A DNA stretch of 64,000 nucleotides from Azorinus chamasolen (GCA_963576725.1 OY755242.1:1564404-1628403), one strand, 5' to 3'. Positions 1-12,630 are shown, counted from the stretch's first letter. Notes: generated by a model from the sequence alone, not told the origin. Translations and numbers: made by a program.

Positions 1-114
1 CATGCTTATAAAGCTTTTAGTTGAGTCTGAGAACGTTCTCAAGCATTTGATTGGTCAGATTTGATCCAAAGGCTCAAAAGCTTGAGAACTCAAATCTGAC
101 CAATCAAAAGCCTG
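1..114. mobile_element. Foldback MITE 'GCTTATAAA' family, copy 1 (degraded)
   Basis: A palindromic element whose arms start near CATGCTTATAAAGCTTTTAG and contain the motif GATTGGTCAGATTTGAG and its complement. Fuller copies lie at 11153-11274, 15624-15792 and 43198-43411. In this copy the right arm stops early. Confidence 0.7.
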
Positions 115-336
115 GTAAATCGGCTATCATCTGGATTCAAACTGTTTCCATTGAATATTACATAGTGTGAAAAAAAGTTAAATTTAATGTATTTCAGGAT
201 TACTGTAGGGCACAAAAAGTTGGGCAACATAAATAATTACAAGTATATTAATTTTCATCAATTTATTTCAAGCCCTTTCCATGTGCATTCACAAATACCT
301 ACATCATATTTTGTGTTATAATAACCACTTAATGCT

Positions 337-565
337 TTAACCCATTCCGTCAGATTGACACCTTTTGACACCTCTGTAAAAGTTACTTTAGGAAACTATT
401 GTGATAAATACAGCATTTGCTCCATAGGAGCAAATGCTTTATTTACCACAATGGTTTCAAAACTACATAATTTTAAACTTTTGCTCTTCTGTAGAAAATG
501 CTCCTTTTGGGTAGATTTATTCAAAGAGGTAGGTTCTAAAAATAGCTTATGAATGAATGGTTTAA
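337..565. mobile_element. TTAA-flanked hairpin MITE, family A
   Basis: TTAA at both ends, termini TTAACCCATTCC / GGTTTAA, and a central near-perfect hairpin around GCATTTGCTCC-ATAGGAGCAAATGC, flanked by AAACTATTGTGATAAAT and its complement. Other copies: 12732-12961, about 13376-13601 (reversed), 16793-17023, 17436-17665, 21164-21384 and about 44923-45150 (reversed). TTAA targets and CCC..GGG ends suggest mobilisation by a piggyBac-type transposase (inference). Confidence 0.75.
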
Positions 566-871
566 ATGCTAAATATTTAATGTGAATGGTTCATCATCTT
601 TTAACAATAGTATAAAATGGTGCAATTTCCCCCAAGACTAAACAGTGTCAATGCTGATTGCTATTGCCAGTACAGTCGTGTCCTACATTGAACTTTCTGA
701 TCTGCTGCAATTCCTCTAATTCATTGAAACTTTTGAGAAATTTGAACAAGTGCTAAACAACTTGAAACCTGATCACACACTGAGTAACTCTGTTTTATCT
801 TATTATAACAAGCTATCCGCAAATTGTTAGATTGTGAATATCAGAATACAGGGTAGGAGCAGTTTCATAGC

Positions 872-1088
872 CCAACCCTTTCCCTGTTCTATGTTAATAC
901 CAAATCTCTATACCTGCTGAATATTCATGGACAAAATAGTTATAATGAAATATGGACGATAGAACACTGTAGCCATTTTAGAAAGTAAAGAAACATATTT
1001 CAAATTCAACTAGCAAACAGAGCAGTCTGATTTGGGTCTACTCTGTTTGCAAATGTATTAAAAATGTTTATATGACGGAAAGGGTTAA
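872..1088. mobile_element. TTAA-type MITE, family B
   Basis: Starts AACCCTTTCCCTGTTC and ends ACGGAAAGGGTTAA. It holds the GCAAACAGAGCAG..CTACTCTGTTTGCAA inverted block typical of family B. Confidence 0.65.
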
Positions 1089-1225
1089 ACAAAACTTCAA
1101 AACAACCCTGAGTACAGCCTTTACAATTATTGTATACAGTTTCTGAAATGAGCCCAATGCAGGTTTTACCATATCATGTTTCTCCTTAACATTTGCCTCC
1201 ATACATACATCCTATAACAAGGCTG

Positions 1226-1305
1226 CTAACAGAATTGACCCAGATCAGACGACTCCTGTAGGAGTATTCTGATCTGGGTCTACTATGTTCAAAGAGGTGT
1301 GAAAA
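1226..1305. repeat. Family B hairpin core, fragment
   Basis: GACCCAGATCAGACGACTCC is followed by the matching inverted arm and GTCTACTATGTT. It is the central palindrome of family B without recognisable ends. Confidence 0.55.
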
Positions 1306-1433
1306 TGCATTTGTAATTTTTTATTAAGAAAAGGGTTTCACTGAAGTTGTCAAACTTTTAACAACTTAAGATTGCTTCCTCCACAAGAACAGGAACACTA
1401 GTTCCTTCTATAATAAAACACTCCTTCTATATA

Positions 1434-1715
1434 TAACAAGAGCCGCCAACGCTCGTCTGATTTGGTGCTTGTCCAGCTAAATTAAAAAATTTGAAAACAA
1501 TAAAGGGCCATAACTCAAAAATTTTGAAATCAAGAGTTATTGTTCTTATGTAGAGGCCCTCCCCTTAATAAGATCTATTAACCTGTGAAGTTTCATGTTG
1601 ATACCTCTTATACTTTTCGAGTAATGAGCTACATTAAAGTTTTTGCAAGCCCCCGACGACGACAACGACACAGTGACCACAATAGCTTGACTTTTCTTCG
1701 AAACAGATAAGCTAA
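1434..1715. repeat. Dispersed 'AACAAGAG' mollusc-type repeat
   Basis: Begins with AACAAGAGCCGCC and contains AAGGGCCATAACTCAAAAAT, then CCCCCGACGACGACAACGAC near its end. It shares the AACAAGA start with elements at 8673, 17852, 29394, 31023 and 39919. No coding potential. Confidence 0.55.
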
Positions 1716-2009
1716 TAATACATTCCTTCTATAACAATACACACAACTTAGTCACAAACCATCAAACTATTCTATTTAGCCCAAAAATGTGGACATCAAA
1801 TATCTCCCTCTCCTGCAATGTATTAAACTAAAGAATTCAATTCTGCACCATGATAATGAGGTTTTTTTCTTCAGAAAAGTGTTACATGATAAACAATGTA
1901 GAAACTGATGAGAGGGCTCCTCTAGGAACTCTCTCATCTTGGTCTACACTTTTTGCAATGGACATTAGTGACTAGGTTCTAGCAATGAAAGGGTAAAACT
2001 CTTTGCAGG

Positions 2010-2259
2010 TTAACCCTTTCCCTCATATAAACGTGTTTTCACACATTTACAAACAGAGTAGACCCAGATCAGACGGCTCCTAGAGGAGCCGTCTGATAAG
2101 GGTCTGCTCTGTTTGCTAACAGAATTTGATAAGTGTGTTTCTTTGCTTTCTAAAGTGTCTACAATGTTACAGCTTCCATATGTCTTTATAACTAATTTGT
2201 TAATGAATATTCAGTAGGTATTGAAATTTGTAATAAACATAGAACAGGGAAAGGGTTAA
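2010..2259. mobile_element. TTAA-type MITE, family B, well preserved
   Basis: Exact inverted ends TTAACCCTTTCCCT (2010) and AGGGAAAGGGTTAA (ending 2259). The centre is a hairpin, AGACGGCTCCTAGAGGAGCC, flanked by TTACAAACAGAGTAG / CTGCTCTGTTTGC. 250 bp and non-coding; it can serve as the type copy for the family in this window. Confidence 0.82.
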
Positions 2260-2477
2260 GTAAATGCAAACTTAGATCAGATGCTTCTTGTACGAGCCAT
2301 CTGATCACTTTCTGCTCTGTTTCGTAATGCTATACACCTTCTTCAGTGCATACAGAAATGTGAAGAATAGATGCCTCAGAAAATAAACTAATATCATAGT
2401 AGTTCTATGTTAACTTTCTGTAGATATAAATTGACAAGCAGTACCAATGCATACAAGATGGTAATTAGTTTAGTTAG

Positions 2478-2580
2478 TGACATGGTCATGTGACTGGAGA
2501 TCAAGTCACATGGTCAAGTGAATGGAGATTAAGTCACATGGTCAATTAACTTGAGATCAAAAGTCACATGGTCAAGTGCG
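2478..2580. repeat. Short tandem repeat, four diverged units of about 31-33 bp
   Basis: The phrase GTCACATGGTCAAGTGAATG or a near variant occurs four times in about 100 bp, separated by GAGATCAA-type spacers. Confidence 0.7.
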
Positions 2581-3477
2581 CGAGATACAAAATACAACAC
2601 CTTTTTCAGGTCGAAATCTAAGTATGAGACAGAATAAAAAATATAAACTGACTAGGCACATTCACGACTTCGGGGAAAAATCGTGAAAAAGCGTTTATAT
2701 GAGGACAAAGGGTTAAATAACTGGTGCAAAACAAAACCAACTGCCCTCTTCCTTCATTTAAAGTACTACCAACTAAAGCAAGTTTATTTTATTACTGTCA
2801 TTATATAAACTTTTCTACACTGAGTACTGATTTGTATCAAGATGAGACTCTAAGTAACATGATGTTTCATCATGATCCAAATTATTTGACATTCAGACAC
2901 TGTTTTCTGTAAAGAAACAGAAATGTATTAGAAATGTAAGAACACCACAAATTTTGCATATGAATGTACATGTAATAGAAGGCCACACCATACTTGTTAT
3001 ACATGGTCACTGACCTCTTGTGGCTAGATTAATAAGGCATAGATCCTTAAGATTGAGTTGATTTCAGAACATAAGGTTAATATTGTTACTCCTGGGACTA
3101 CATTTCTGGTGTATGAATAATCTCAAATGGGTACTAAAGGGGGCACTTTTCCATTCCATTCTCTGTGCTATGACATAAGAATGTACAAGTATATGAAAAA
3201 TATAGGAAGATGCATATTGCATAATATACCAACAATAACAATAAGCATATACTATTTATAAACATGCCCACAAAATATCTTGCAGATCTGGGTACCTCTA
3301 GTACAGTTTAATATATTGTCAAATACCTTAATAAAATTCACAAAACAATATAAAAGAAGATCTTGAAATAAAAAGTCTTACAGAGTCAAATTGACAAAAA
3401 ATACGCCCATCAATGGCACAGTTCCCACATTAAAGAATTTTTGCAAACCAAAGGCTTCAAAAATGATAGAAGCAAAG
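2581..3477. other. Gene-free stretch before the BEL/Pao element
   Basis: AT-rich and without recognisable coding or structured repeat, apart from GGACAAAGGGTTAAA near 2702, a possible family B end. Confidence 0.5.
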
Positions 3478-3719
3478 TGTTGTTGCTGATGCATGTAATT
3501 CTAATGACTGTGTATTAAACACATTTCGGTTGAGTGGTCTGCCTTTGTACAACATGCAGGTTTGAGCGGCAAAGTTAATCACGAAGCAATATTCACACTT
3601 TCAGCCCTTCCAGGTCGCCATAGTTCTTTAATGATTCAGTATTAAGGATGAACGTTGAGTCTCCTCTTTGTTCTTGATAACCAGTTATCGACAAGTAGCT
3701 GTAGATCAGAGACAGTACA
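3478..3719 (+). repeat. 5' LTR of the BEL/Pao element
   Basis: Starts TGTTGTTGCTGATG. It shares with the 3' copy the blocks TTTGTACAACATG, CACGAAGCAATATTCACACT and TTTCAGCCCTTCC, and ends near GACAGTACA. About 80% identical to the 3' LTR by eye, so the insertion is old. Confidence 0.8.
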
Positions 3720-4323
3720 GTAAAGAACTGTGACCGGAGTCAACCCATGGACGAGACATTTTCCAACGCTTATAGGCCATACGCAGCCTGTGTCATCAAG
3801 GGTCAAGCCGCTGTAACCATGACTGACCATCCATCCCTGATTGCCTGTACTGACTTGGAAAGCCAATACATATGACCCTGAGTTAATGATAAACTTTACA
3901 TTAATAAATAAGATTGCAAAAGGGTTTGAACTGACTTTTGACTTGATTAATTATTAGCGGAAAAAAGGAATAGAAAGAACAATTAATGTGTTATGAATTA
4001 ACATGTGTCGTGCTACCTACCTTAGATTAAATATTATAAGCAGACTCTTTATAAGGCCAATCTACATTCACAAATTTAAATGTTTAAAAACAAGTAAAAT
4101 ATTCTAGAGTTTTCTAGCAATGAAAAAAGAGAACATTGTAAAAGAGAACTATCAGTACATACATGAATAATTATTTTCTCAGTCTGCTTCTGTTAGCCAC
4201 CCTATTGAATTATTGACAGTATTGTTAGTTGATAAGCTTTAGTATTAAGATAGCCCCTTTAGTTGATTTTGTAATGCAATCACAGTCAGACTCAAAACGT
4301 ATAAAAATTAACTCCAAAAGCCA

Positions 4324-6090
4324 TGGCTGAATACGAGAATAAAATGTCTAAATTAGGCCCTCTAAGGGATCAGATTTCCAGAACTGTTTCAAGCAATGAG
4401 TCTGTCTGTGATGAGACAAGTGACACTATGTTATTAGACTTGCATGTTTTACAAAAGGTACAATGAACATTTTGATGAGTTCACATCCTTTTTGAGCAGA
4501 ACTTGTACTGCAGAAAGCAACATTGAATGTCTCGGTCAAGCTCAAGAGAACAGATACTTAAAAGGCATAGTGAATGATTTTCTAAGGAGGGTGTGTGAAC
4601 TAAGACAGAGAACACTAATTAATTTGCAGCCCCAGGCAATAAATTCGACAGCAAAGTCTAACATCTCAAGCAAATTTTCTAACAGCACCAAGACGTCTTC
4701 CATTTCAAGCTCAACGCTTGCAAGAAATCATGCAAAAGCAGAAGCCGCAAGAGAACAAATGGCTTTCGTTGAAAAGGATGCCCAAATAATCCGGCAACAG
4801 GCAAAAATGGTGGAGAAAGTAATGGTCGCCGCAACGGCCAGAGCACGTCAGCAAGCTGATTTGGACACAGAGCTTAAGCTCATTCAAGAGAGGAAACAAG
4901 CTGCAGCTGCTACAGCAGAAGCAAATGCCTTAGAAAAATTCTTATTTTAGGAACACCCACAGTAGTTTGAAGTCCGCTCAAAAATCTGATCCTTACGCCT
5001 GGACTGCAGAGTTTGTGACAAATCATGCTGTCCCTGAAAGTTTGGACCCCACAGTGAGAGTCTTCATTCAGGTTAAGACTGAGGTTGTCTCAGAAACAAG
5101 AGACCATATTCTGGAAGATCTATCACCTACAAAATTGTCCCCTCTGCAGCCCCAGCAGGACAGTACTATAGCAAATAATTTAACTAGATTTCTACTGAGG
5201 AAGGATATATGGCTATGTCGAGACATAGTCAATACAATGACAAGGCTGAAAATTACCAAGCCTGGAAGTCAAGTTTCACAGACGTAATAAAGGGAATGGG
5301 TGTTTTGCCAGCAGAAGAAGTGGATCTTCATATTAAATGGTTGGGCCAAGAGTAACGTCGTCATACTGTCAGTCCCTGCTCAGCTTACAGTAAGGACTGC
5401 AGCAAGGGACTTGATAAGATCTGGGAGAGACTGAATGATAGATATGGTTCAGTTGAGAGTGTACACCACTCAGTTATGATGTAACTAGAGAAATTTCAAA
5501 AGATCAGCTCTAAGGGGCCCGGAAAGTTATACAAACTGTCTGACATATTAGCTGAAATTCAGGCACTTAAGCATGACCACAAGTATACTGTTGCTTTATC
5601 TTATTTCGATTATTCGGTTGGAGTAGCTCCGATTGTGGGAAAAGTGCCCTTTCTACAAGAAGTGGGCAAGGAAAGCAACAGACTTCAAGAAGGCTAATGG
5701 AGTAGCCTTTCCGTCTTTTGGGATCTTTGATGATTTTATCAGTGACCAGACCAAGCTACATAATGATCCTGGACTCCCCCTTTTTACCATCCAAATCCAG
5801 ACAGAAAAGAGAGGTTTTATCAAGAAGCAGATCTTCAGCAGGAAAACAGAAGTCAAGGAGAAGCGTTCCAACTGATCATCCTCTTGATGCCTGCAGAACA
5901 TTTAAGGCAGTCATACACAGACAAGAGGAGTTTTCTGCAAACTCACAACCTCTGCTTCAAGTGCCTGTCGCCATCACACAAAGCAAAAGATTGCACATCA
6001 AAAATGTAACATTTGTGGAAGCAGCAGCCATTGTGACACAATGCATAATTATGGTGGGGAGAGAATTGGAAGAAATTCAGACTCCTGACA
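4324..6090 (+). pseudogene. BEL/Pao gag relic
   Basis: Opens with an ATG at 4324 and shifts frame near 4455, after which an Ala/Gln/Lys-rich stretch runs to 4950. A DUF1759-like part lies at about 5230-5470 (motifs YKAWKSSF, and later KIWERLNDRYGS). A Cys/His knuckle CNICGSSSHCDTMH is readable near 6002-6043. Several stops and frameshifts separate the blocks. Confidence 0.72.
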
Positions 6091-6979
6091 GATATTGACC
6101 AAGGAAACCATCACATCTAAGTGCACAGAGTTGGTTGGTGGTTGCATAGACAGCCTCAGTCAACATCTTTCCAACGAGGCAGCCGAAAAAGTCGGTGATG
6201 ATATATGCTGTACATGATTAGCAAAGTAACAGAACACTTGGAAGCACAACTCTGTTTGACAGTCTTGGGCTGTATGGAGACAATACACCTTAAACAATGT
6301 CAGTGGGAGGGCAACGATAAATGACCCATGTGTGACGGGTCTCACTGTACAGTCTGTTGATGGAGGTTAGAACATAGAAATTCAAAGCCCTATCGAGTGC
6401 GACATGATAGGTCCGAGATACGTACTCTCGGCATTGCATAGAATTATCAGCATATCAAGCACATAGTGGACAAAATCTCTGAACTCTCAAGTTCAGCAGA
6501 AATCGCTCTGTTGATTGGCAGAGACGTTCTGGAAGCACATCATGTTGAACAACAAATTCTTGGTCCAAAACAGTTGCCCCGTGAGTCGTGATATTAGCTG
6601 CTTCAAGACTACTTGTAGTCTTAATCAGACTTTGCGCCCATCAAACTTCACATCTTGTGAGAACAATTTAACCTTGAAGGAAGAAAATGACTTTGCAAAA
6701 TTGTATAAAGATATTTTTAGATCAACTAGAGATGAGTCCATAGGCCTATCACAAGATGATCATGAGTTTATTAACATCATGAATCATGAGATGAAACAAG
6801 ATGACAGTGGAAAACCCCATTGCCATTCAAGAGCCAGAGACCAAAACTTCCCAACAGTCGACCACAGGCCTTAAGGAGAGCTTTGAGTTTTGATGCGTCA
6901 CTTTGAAAGAATCCTAAGAGAAAGAAGCAGCACATGGTGGAGATCATGCAACAGATCCTAGACACCCAGGCTGCAGAGG

Positions 6980-7985
6980 TTGCACTACCAGTCTCACCAG
7001 GAGCAGAGGTTTGGTAACTACCTCTGTTCGGGGTTTACCATTGGAGGAAACTGGATAAAATCAGAGCAATCTTCAATTAATCAACCGTGTTTCAAGGATT
7101 GTCACTCAATAGTGTGTTGTTGTCGGGCCGAATTTTACAAACAGTCTGCTTGGTGTTCTCCTACACTTTCGTCGGAAAAAAGTAGGTGTCATGTTAGATG
7201 TGCAGCAGATGTTTTACTCTTCCTTGTTAATGAAAAACACAGAGACTACCTGCATTTCTTCTGGTATGCAGTGAACCACCCTGGCAAGGATTTAATAGAA
7301 TATCGGATGAGGGTACACCCCTTCCCCTGCCATTGCTATGTATGGACTGAAGAAGGCAGTTGCTGATGCCGAGAATGGCGTGAGGAAATTTGTGGAGAGT
7401 GATTTCTATGTCGAAGATGGACACACATCCTGTGCATCTGTGACCGAAGTAGTCAGTCTTATATGAAGGGCACAGCATACCCTCTTCAAAACTGACAAAA
7501 TATGGCTAAACAAAATTGCATCAAACTCACCTGTGGTGATGGGAGCCTTCTCACCTGAAGACTCGGAGAAGTCATTGAAAACAGTGGATATTTTTACTGA
7601 TGACTTGCCAACACAAGCCAGCCTTGGCCTTAGATGGAACCTTGAGAGAGACACTTTTGTTTTCTGTCGTCACATCCAAAAGAGACCATTTACAAGAAGG
7701 GATGTGTTATCTGCTGTCAGCAGCCTTTTTGATCCACTTGGATTTCTGACGCCAATCACAATCGCTAGTAGGATGATAGTCAGAGAGATCACCATGGTCG
7801 CACAAAAATGGGACAAACCTCTGCCAGAACATTTTAAAGGCAAGTGGGAAGAATGGAAAAGTTCGCTATATTCGCTGAATAGATTGTATAAACCCCGAAT
7901 TTTCACTTCGTACTCTTCTGCTAAGCAGATTCAAGAAAGGTCAATGCATTCTCTGACGGATCAGAAAAGGCTATCTCATCCATAG
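6980..7985 (+). pseudogene. BEL/Pao reverse transcriptase and A17/linker relic
   Basis: Near 7245-7350 there is the BEL-type RT phrase ending EYRMRVHPF. Near 7407 the catalytic box reads FYVEDG in place of the usual FYVDDG, so one catalytic Asp is Glu. From 7533 a 150-codon open stretch carries GLRWN, RDVLSAVSSLFDPLGFLTPI and QKWDKPLP, the conserved Pao A17-associated sequence. Confidence 0.8.
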
Positions 7986-8672
7986 CATTCATGGTTACCA
8001 CCAACGGAAATTGTGTGGAAGTGGCTTTGTTATGGGCAAGTTAAAACGGTTTCCACCAGGAGGCATAAAGATTCTGCGATTCAAGCTCTGCTCTGCAGTC
8101 CTGGCTACGGAATTACCTGTGGTCATCACAGAACATCTAGACGTCTCACCAGATGACTTCACATCATTCTGACAGCAAGATAGTTCTTGGTTACGTAAAC
8201 AACCATAGCCGACAGTTTCACACCTATGTTGGCAATAGAGTGTAAGCCATACTAAAGCAGACAAACGCTGGTCAATGGTGCTACGTTTCAACTCATGACA
8301 ATCCTGCAGACCTTAGAATGCGATGCCTTAGCTGTCCTGAGGATTTCAGACACAGCCCATGGATAATAGGTCCAGGACATCTCAAGCAAGCATCTAAGGA
8401 CATATGTCAGTCCTCAGAAGGGCCATTTGAGCTTGTGGAACCAGAAGAGGACAAGGAGCTTCAACCAGAAATTACTGTCAGTAAGACATTGACAGGGAAG
8501 AGCATGATTGCTCAGTTTGAAAATATCTCAACATGGTCTTCACTACTTTGTGCTATTTCTCTCCTAAAGCGGGTTGTCCAGTCTCATGGTGGGAGCAAGT
8601 ATTTTGAGCGAGAAAGGCTTGATGTAAGAACGGAAACGCAGGAAGCCATTTATGCCTCAGAAATAACTATGA
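7940..8672 (+). pseudogene. BEL/Pao RNase H-like and post-RNase H relic
   Basis: Reads DSKIVLGYVNNHSRQFHTYV and then STHDNPADLRMR, the RNase H-linked phrases of Pao elements. From 8318 an open frame continues with SPWIIGPGHL into the sequence that normally precedes integrase, and ends where a dispersed repeat begins. No integrase zinc finger or D,D-35-E core follows. Confidence 0.75.
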
Positions 8673-8850
8673 TGAACAAGAGTGTTCAGAGGAACACATG
8701 TGTCACCTTCTTGCAGCTGACACAAAAACTATTAATATGCTGGAGTTAAATCAGAACAAAGGGGAATAACTAAACAAGAGTGTTCGGAAGAACACGTGTC
8801 ACCTGCTTGCAGCCGACACACAAACTGTTAAGATTCATTTTGGGTTAACT
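8673..8850. repeat. Two 'AACAAGAGTGTTC' repeats interrupting the BEL/Pao element
   Basis: AACAAGAGTGTTCAGAGGAA at 8677 and AACAAGAGTGTTCGGAAGAA at 8773 each lead into GTGTCACCT..TGCAG and ACACAAAAACT. A longer copy of this family is at 17852-18186. Confidence 0.7.
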
Positions 8851-9440
8851 TCTTGTGTGATAAATATATGCTGTATCAAAGCAATTATTCCACCATGGAG
8901 GCAAAGCTCAGTGAAAAGTGTTATGTACAGTGAAATGTAGACAGAGGAGATAGAATTAAATAGTTGAAAGGAAAAGCACTTTGTTACATATTACATTGCT
9001 ATAGTGTTGGTTGTATTATAAATGTTATAAAGCTGCTTTGATGGTTTTATGGTGTGTATTTCTTATAGCACAAATTAGCTCAGAGGGGAATTATACCCGA
9101 ATTTCAAACAAAAGTACAGATAGGCATATTAATAATTAAATGTATGCTCAAGCACAAAACTTCTAATCTTCCTCTTGCAATATGTAATTGTGGATATGAA
9201 GCATTAAGGAATGTAAGCGGTTTGATCAAATATGAACATTGCCAGTGTTGTGGCATTATAGACATTGACTTTGAGGCTTTTTCCTCTGAATTAGGGCTGT
9301 GTATCATATGTAGTTGTGCCAAAAGTTGATGAGAACTTTCAAGTGTGGTGTTAGAAAAATGTACATGTATTAGCATGTTAGTTATAGTTGTAATTTCTAG
9401 TTGTTTCTTTGACAGCTGATTTGTAATATTTGCAATATTA

Positions 9441-9676
9441 TGTGGGGAGTGTGTGTAGTAATTCTAACGATCGTGTATTTTACACATTTGGGAAGGGTGG
9501 TCGGTCTTTGTACAACATGGAAGTTTGAGCAGTAAAGTAATCACGAAGCAATATTCACACTTTCAGCCCTTCCCGGTCATCACAGTTCTTTAACGATTCA
9601 GTATTAAAGGATAAACATTTAGCCACCTCTTTGTACTTGATACCCGGTTATCTACCTGTAGATCTGAGACAGCACA
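9441..9676 (+). repeat. 3' LTR of the BEL/Pao element
   Basis: Starts TGTGGGGAGTGTGTG at the same offset (18 bp) from TAATTCTAA as the 5' copy and ends near GACAGCACA. Confidence 0.78.
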
Positions 9677-9854
9677 AGCAATATAACTTCTTGTATGGAT
9701 CATGACTAAGCTATGCCCATAGACATTCATTCCAAGTTTGGTAAAAACTGAAAAAAAGCTTCTGTAATTAGAAAGCCAACAATTTTAGAGGACATTACCT
9801 GTCCAACATGTGTGAAAACGTAATACAGCCTACCTGAAGATTTGAATATAAATA

Positions 9855-10054
9855 CAGTAAAGCCCCACTAATGCAACTGCCTAAAAGAGGTATAATTCTG
9901 TGTGCTAGATGCAAGTGGTAGCTTAATACAGGACAAAAGTAATGCAGAAAGCTCCTATGAGCTTTCTGTATTACTTTTGTCCTGCATTAATCAACCACCT
10001 GCTTATAAAGACACCCATGTTAATTAAGTGGTCACATCAGAGGGGTTCTACTGT
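9855..10054. mobile_element. Tigger/pogo-like MITE, copy 1
   Basis: TA-flanked, with ends CAGTAAAGCCCCACTAATGC and the near-complement GGGGTTCTACTG. The arms continue into a long palindrome centred on GAAAGCTCCTATGAGCTTTC. 200 bp, no coding. CAGT.. ends and a TA target fit the pogo/Tigger branch of Tc1/mariner (family knowledge). Confidence 0.78.
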
Positions 10055-10990
10055 ATATTAATGTTGATATGTAAAATAATCAAAAGTATTGTTTTATACA
10101 CAAATACAAGTGAGCAATATGACCCATTAAAAATACCTTGTTGAACAATTCCAGGGTACAGTATAATAACAATCTATGGAATAAAAATTGTGCTGGCCTT
10201 TGAAAACACTTTGATTCCAGATGAAATGCAGAATCACTCAGCATCTCATTAAGATCCAAACTGTTTGACACTCTGATAAATGTTTTTAAATAAAATAAAA
10301 AAAACAAAAAATAATTCAACTTTGATAATTTTAGAAAAAACAACAACATTATTTTAAAAGCTTATAAAAGTTAAACATAAACAATAACTATACTGTTGCA
10401 CTCAACCTCTGAAATGCATCACAGCTGGGCTTATGACCATTGGTACACACAGAGGTACAGATAAGATGCTAAATTTAAACATTTTCAGGAATAGCTCCTT
10501 TATTTCTCCACCAAACACTATATTGCGATTACTTTTTAGAGTCATCAAGACAATTCTAAAGAGTGGTCACAGTATAGGGCCTGATGGAGAAATGACGATT
10601 TTAGTATTTACGTACGCACCTTTATCTGTACCTCTGACACACATCGTAAAACTTCGTTATAGACGCTACTTACTGAATAAACACTACAGTCTTTAAAAAA
10701 AGATGGTTACTAAATGCAGCATAAAATTACTTGAGCATTCTGCATTGTATTTGCATTAATTAACATCTGCTTTACAAACCTCCATGTTTATTCTCCAAAT
10801 GGCCATTTTACAAGACTTGGAGGTTCCACCGTGCTGTATAGTCACAATATATGAGTATTCTTTCACAACTGATTGTCATATCAATGTCCGTGTTGATACA
10901 TTTAACCCTTTTATAACTGATTGATATTCATGTAACACATAATAAAATCATGAATATTTATTAGCTGAATTTTTCCTAATGGTATATGAT
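10055..10990. other. Gene-free stretch
   Basis: AT-rich sequence with no coding similarity or clear repeat seen. Open frames here lack domain signals and are not called. Confidence 0.5.
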
Positions 10991-10995
10991 CACAT

Positions 10996-11065
10996 GATTT
11001 TTTTTGCCCAGCCAGTGACTGTGTAACCAGATTTTTTTTGCCCAGCCAGTGACTGTGTAACCAGA
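10996..11065. repeat. Direct duplication of a 35-bp unit
   Basis: GCCCAGCCAGTGACTGTGTA preceded by a T-run occurs twice back to back with no differences seen, so the duplication is recent. Confidence 0.85.
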
Positions 11066-11152
11066 TCTATGTAATTCCAGCAAAGTCTGTCTGATCTGGG
11101 TCTACTCTATTTGCAAAGGCATATCAGAAGGTTTCTCTATTAGGTAAAAGGG

Positions 11153-11274
11153 TTCTCAGGCTTTTGATTGGTCAGATTTGAGTTCTCAAGCTTTTGATTG
11201 GTCAGAGGCTCAAATCTGACCAATCAAATGCTTGAGAACGTTCTCAGACTCAACTAAAAGTTTTATAAGCATGG
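11153..11274. mobile_element. Foldback MITE 'GCTTATAAA' family, copy 2
   Basis: Left part with two GATTGGTCAGATTTGAG-type units and a right arm ending TTTTATAAGCATGG. Confidence 0.7.
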
Positions 11275-12502
11275 ACCCAGAATGTATATTGGCTGAGATA
11301 ATAGCAGATTTTGTGAGCATCTACAGCACATTGTACTTGCTACAATAAAACCTGTACTAACCCAAATGAACATTTATGTATGAATTTATCACTTCATGAA
11401 TATTCATTAACTTAATTTTCATAATTTAAGATTTAGAAGGAAGTTTTGGCTTAGATGATATTATCAAGATCAGATATAAATGAATACATAAACAAACAGA
11501 GCAGATCCTGATCAGACAGCTCCTGTAAGAGCCTTCAGATCGAAAATGTTAAGCCAGCATTAATGGAAGAAAAATGTGTCTTAAAAAGCTGGTGGTTGCT
11601 TAATTTTTTGGTAAAAGCAATACAAAAAGAGTTTTCTGCATTACTTTTGTCCTACATTAAGCGATTATCTGGCTTGGCAACCTAATGTTACACTTCCTTT
11701 AATGTTCGCTTATCCCTTCACTTCACTGTCAGATAGGCCTTTTAACAATAGGTCTAAAAAAGCTCTCAGATCAGGGTCTGTACTGGTTATCATTTAAATC
11801 CTCTAGCAAGTCTAAATACTGAGTATAGTATAGTATAGTATAAGTAACATTGACGGGTTGTTCCATTCTAAAAAATTGGCACTGAAAGGGATAAATCTTA
11901 CCCTTTGATAATATACATGGGGATTTCAACCTCTACACTATTGTAACATCTATAATAACCCAAAAGAACAGATTATGTCCAAATGAGATAAACAGTAACT
12001 CAGAATCCAATCTTTTTGAACTCTGTCAGTTCTATTTTTCTACTGTACTTATATACTTCCCTTTTAACCCTTTCCCTGATTTATATTGTATAGTCTAAGC
12101 TTCAACACCTGAATATTCATAGACAAAATAGTTATAGTGACATATGGAAGGGAAAATTGCAGCCATTTTAGAAACTATAGAAACAGAGCTATCAGATTCC
12201 ATTAACAAACAGAGCAGACCCTGATCCGACGGCTCCTACAGGAGGAAAGGGTTTACACCTTTGCAAACAGAGTAAATCCAGATCACACAGTTCCTGTAAG
12301 AGCCTTCAGATCAGAGTTACTCGGCGTCTCATCTGGATCAAAGTTGTCTGCAAATTGTGAGTATGGTTGAAAAGAGTGGGATAAGGGTGAAAACATTTTA
12401 CTTGACAAACAGATTAGTATGGATATACAGGTTGAATTCCACCAGTGTATCAAAATACAAATCATATAGATGTAGATTGTACAGATTTAAACATTATTTT
12501 CA

Positions 12503-12630
12503 TCATAAACATTCATCGGCACAATAGCTCATCCACTTTTTGGTTGTTTCGTAGGCAAGGAAGAGGGCTCCTGTAGCAGGGAAGGTCCTGAGGATGGTTG
12601 GGCCCAAGCCTTTATATAAAGCAACGGCAC
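12503..12630 (-). CDS. SLC25A15: SLC25A15-like exon 5 (terminal)
   Basis: Acceptor AACTGCAG|GTGCC. It encodes the end of the third matrix loop and helix 6 ([20 protein letters not shown]), then a short C-terminus ending in Cys-Leu and TGA. I did not find a convincing AATAAA in the first 200 bp downstream. Confidence 0.91.

Larger units (their letters stand above)
3478..9676 (+). mobile_element. BEL/Pao LTR retrotransposon, decayed, integrase missing
   Basis: Two direct terminal repeats (3478-3719 and 9441-9676) enclose a plus-strand gag-pol relic broken by many stops and frameshifts. The order seen is gag with DUF1759-like and zinc-knuckle pieces, BEL-type reverse transcriptase, the A17/linker region, then an RNase H-like piece. 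The region after RNase H, where integrase belongs, is replaced by AACAAGAG-type repeats and about 600 bp of non-coding DNA. About 6.2 kb. It cannot encode a working polyprotein. No matching target duplication was found. Confidence 0.85.

Noticed and set aside
3642..3866. 74-codon minus-strand open frame
   Set aside because: Lies mostly in the BEL/Pao 5' LTR and leader, antisense to the element.
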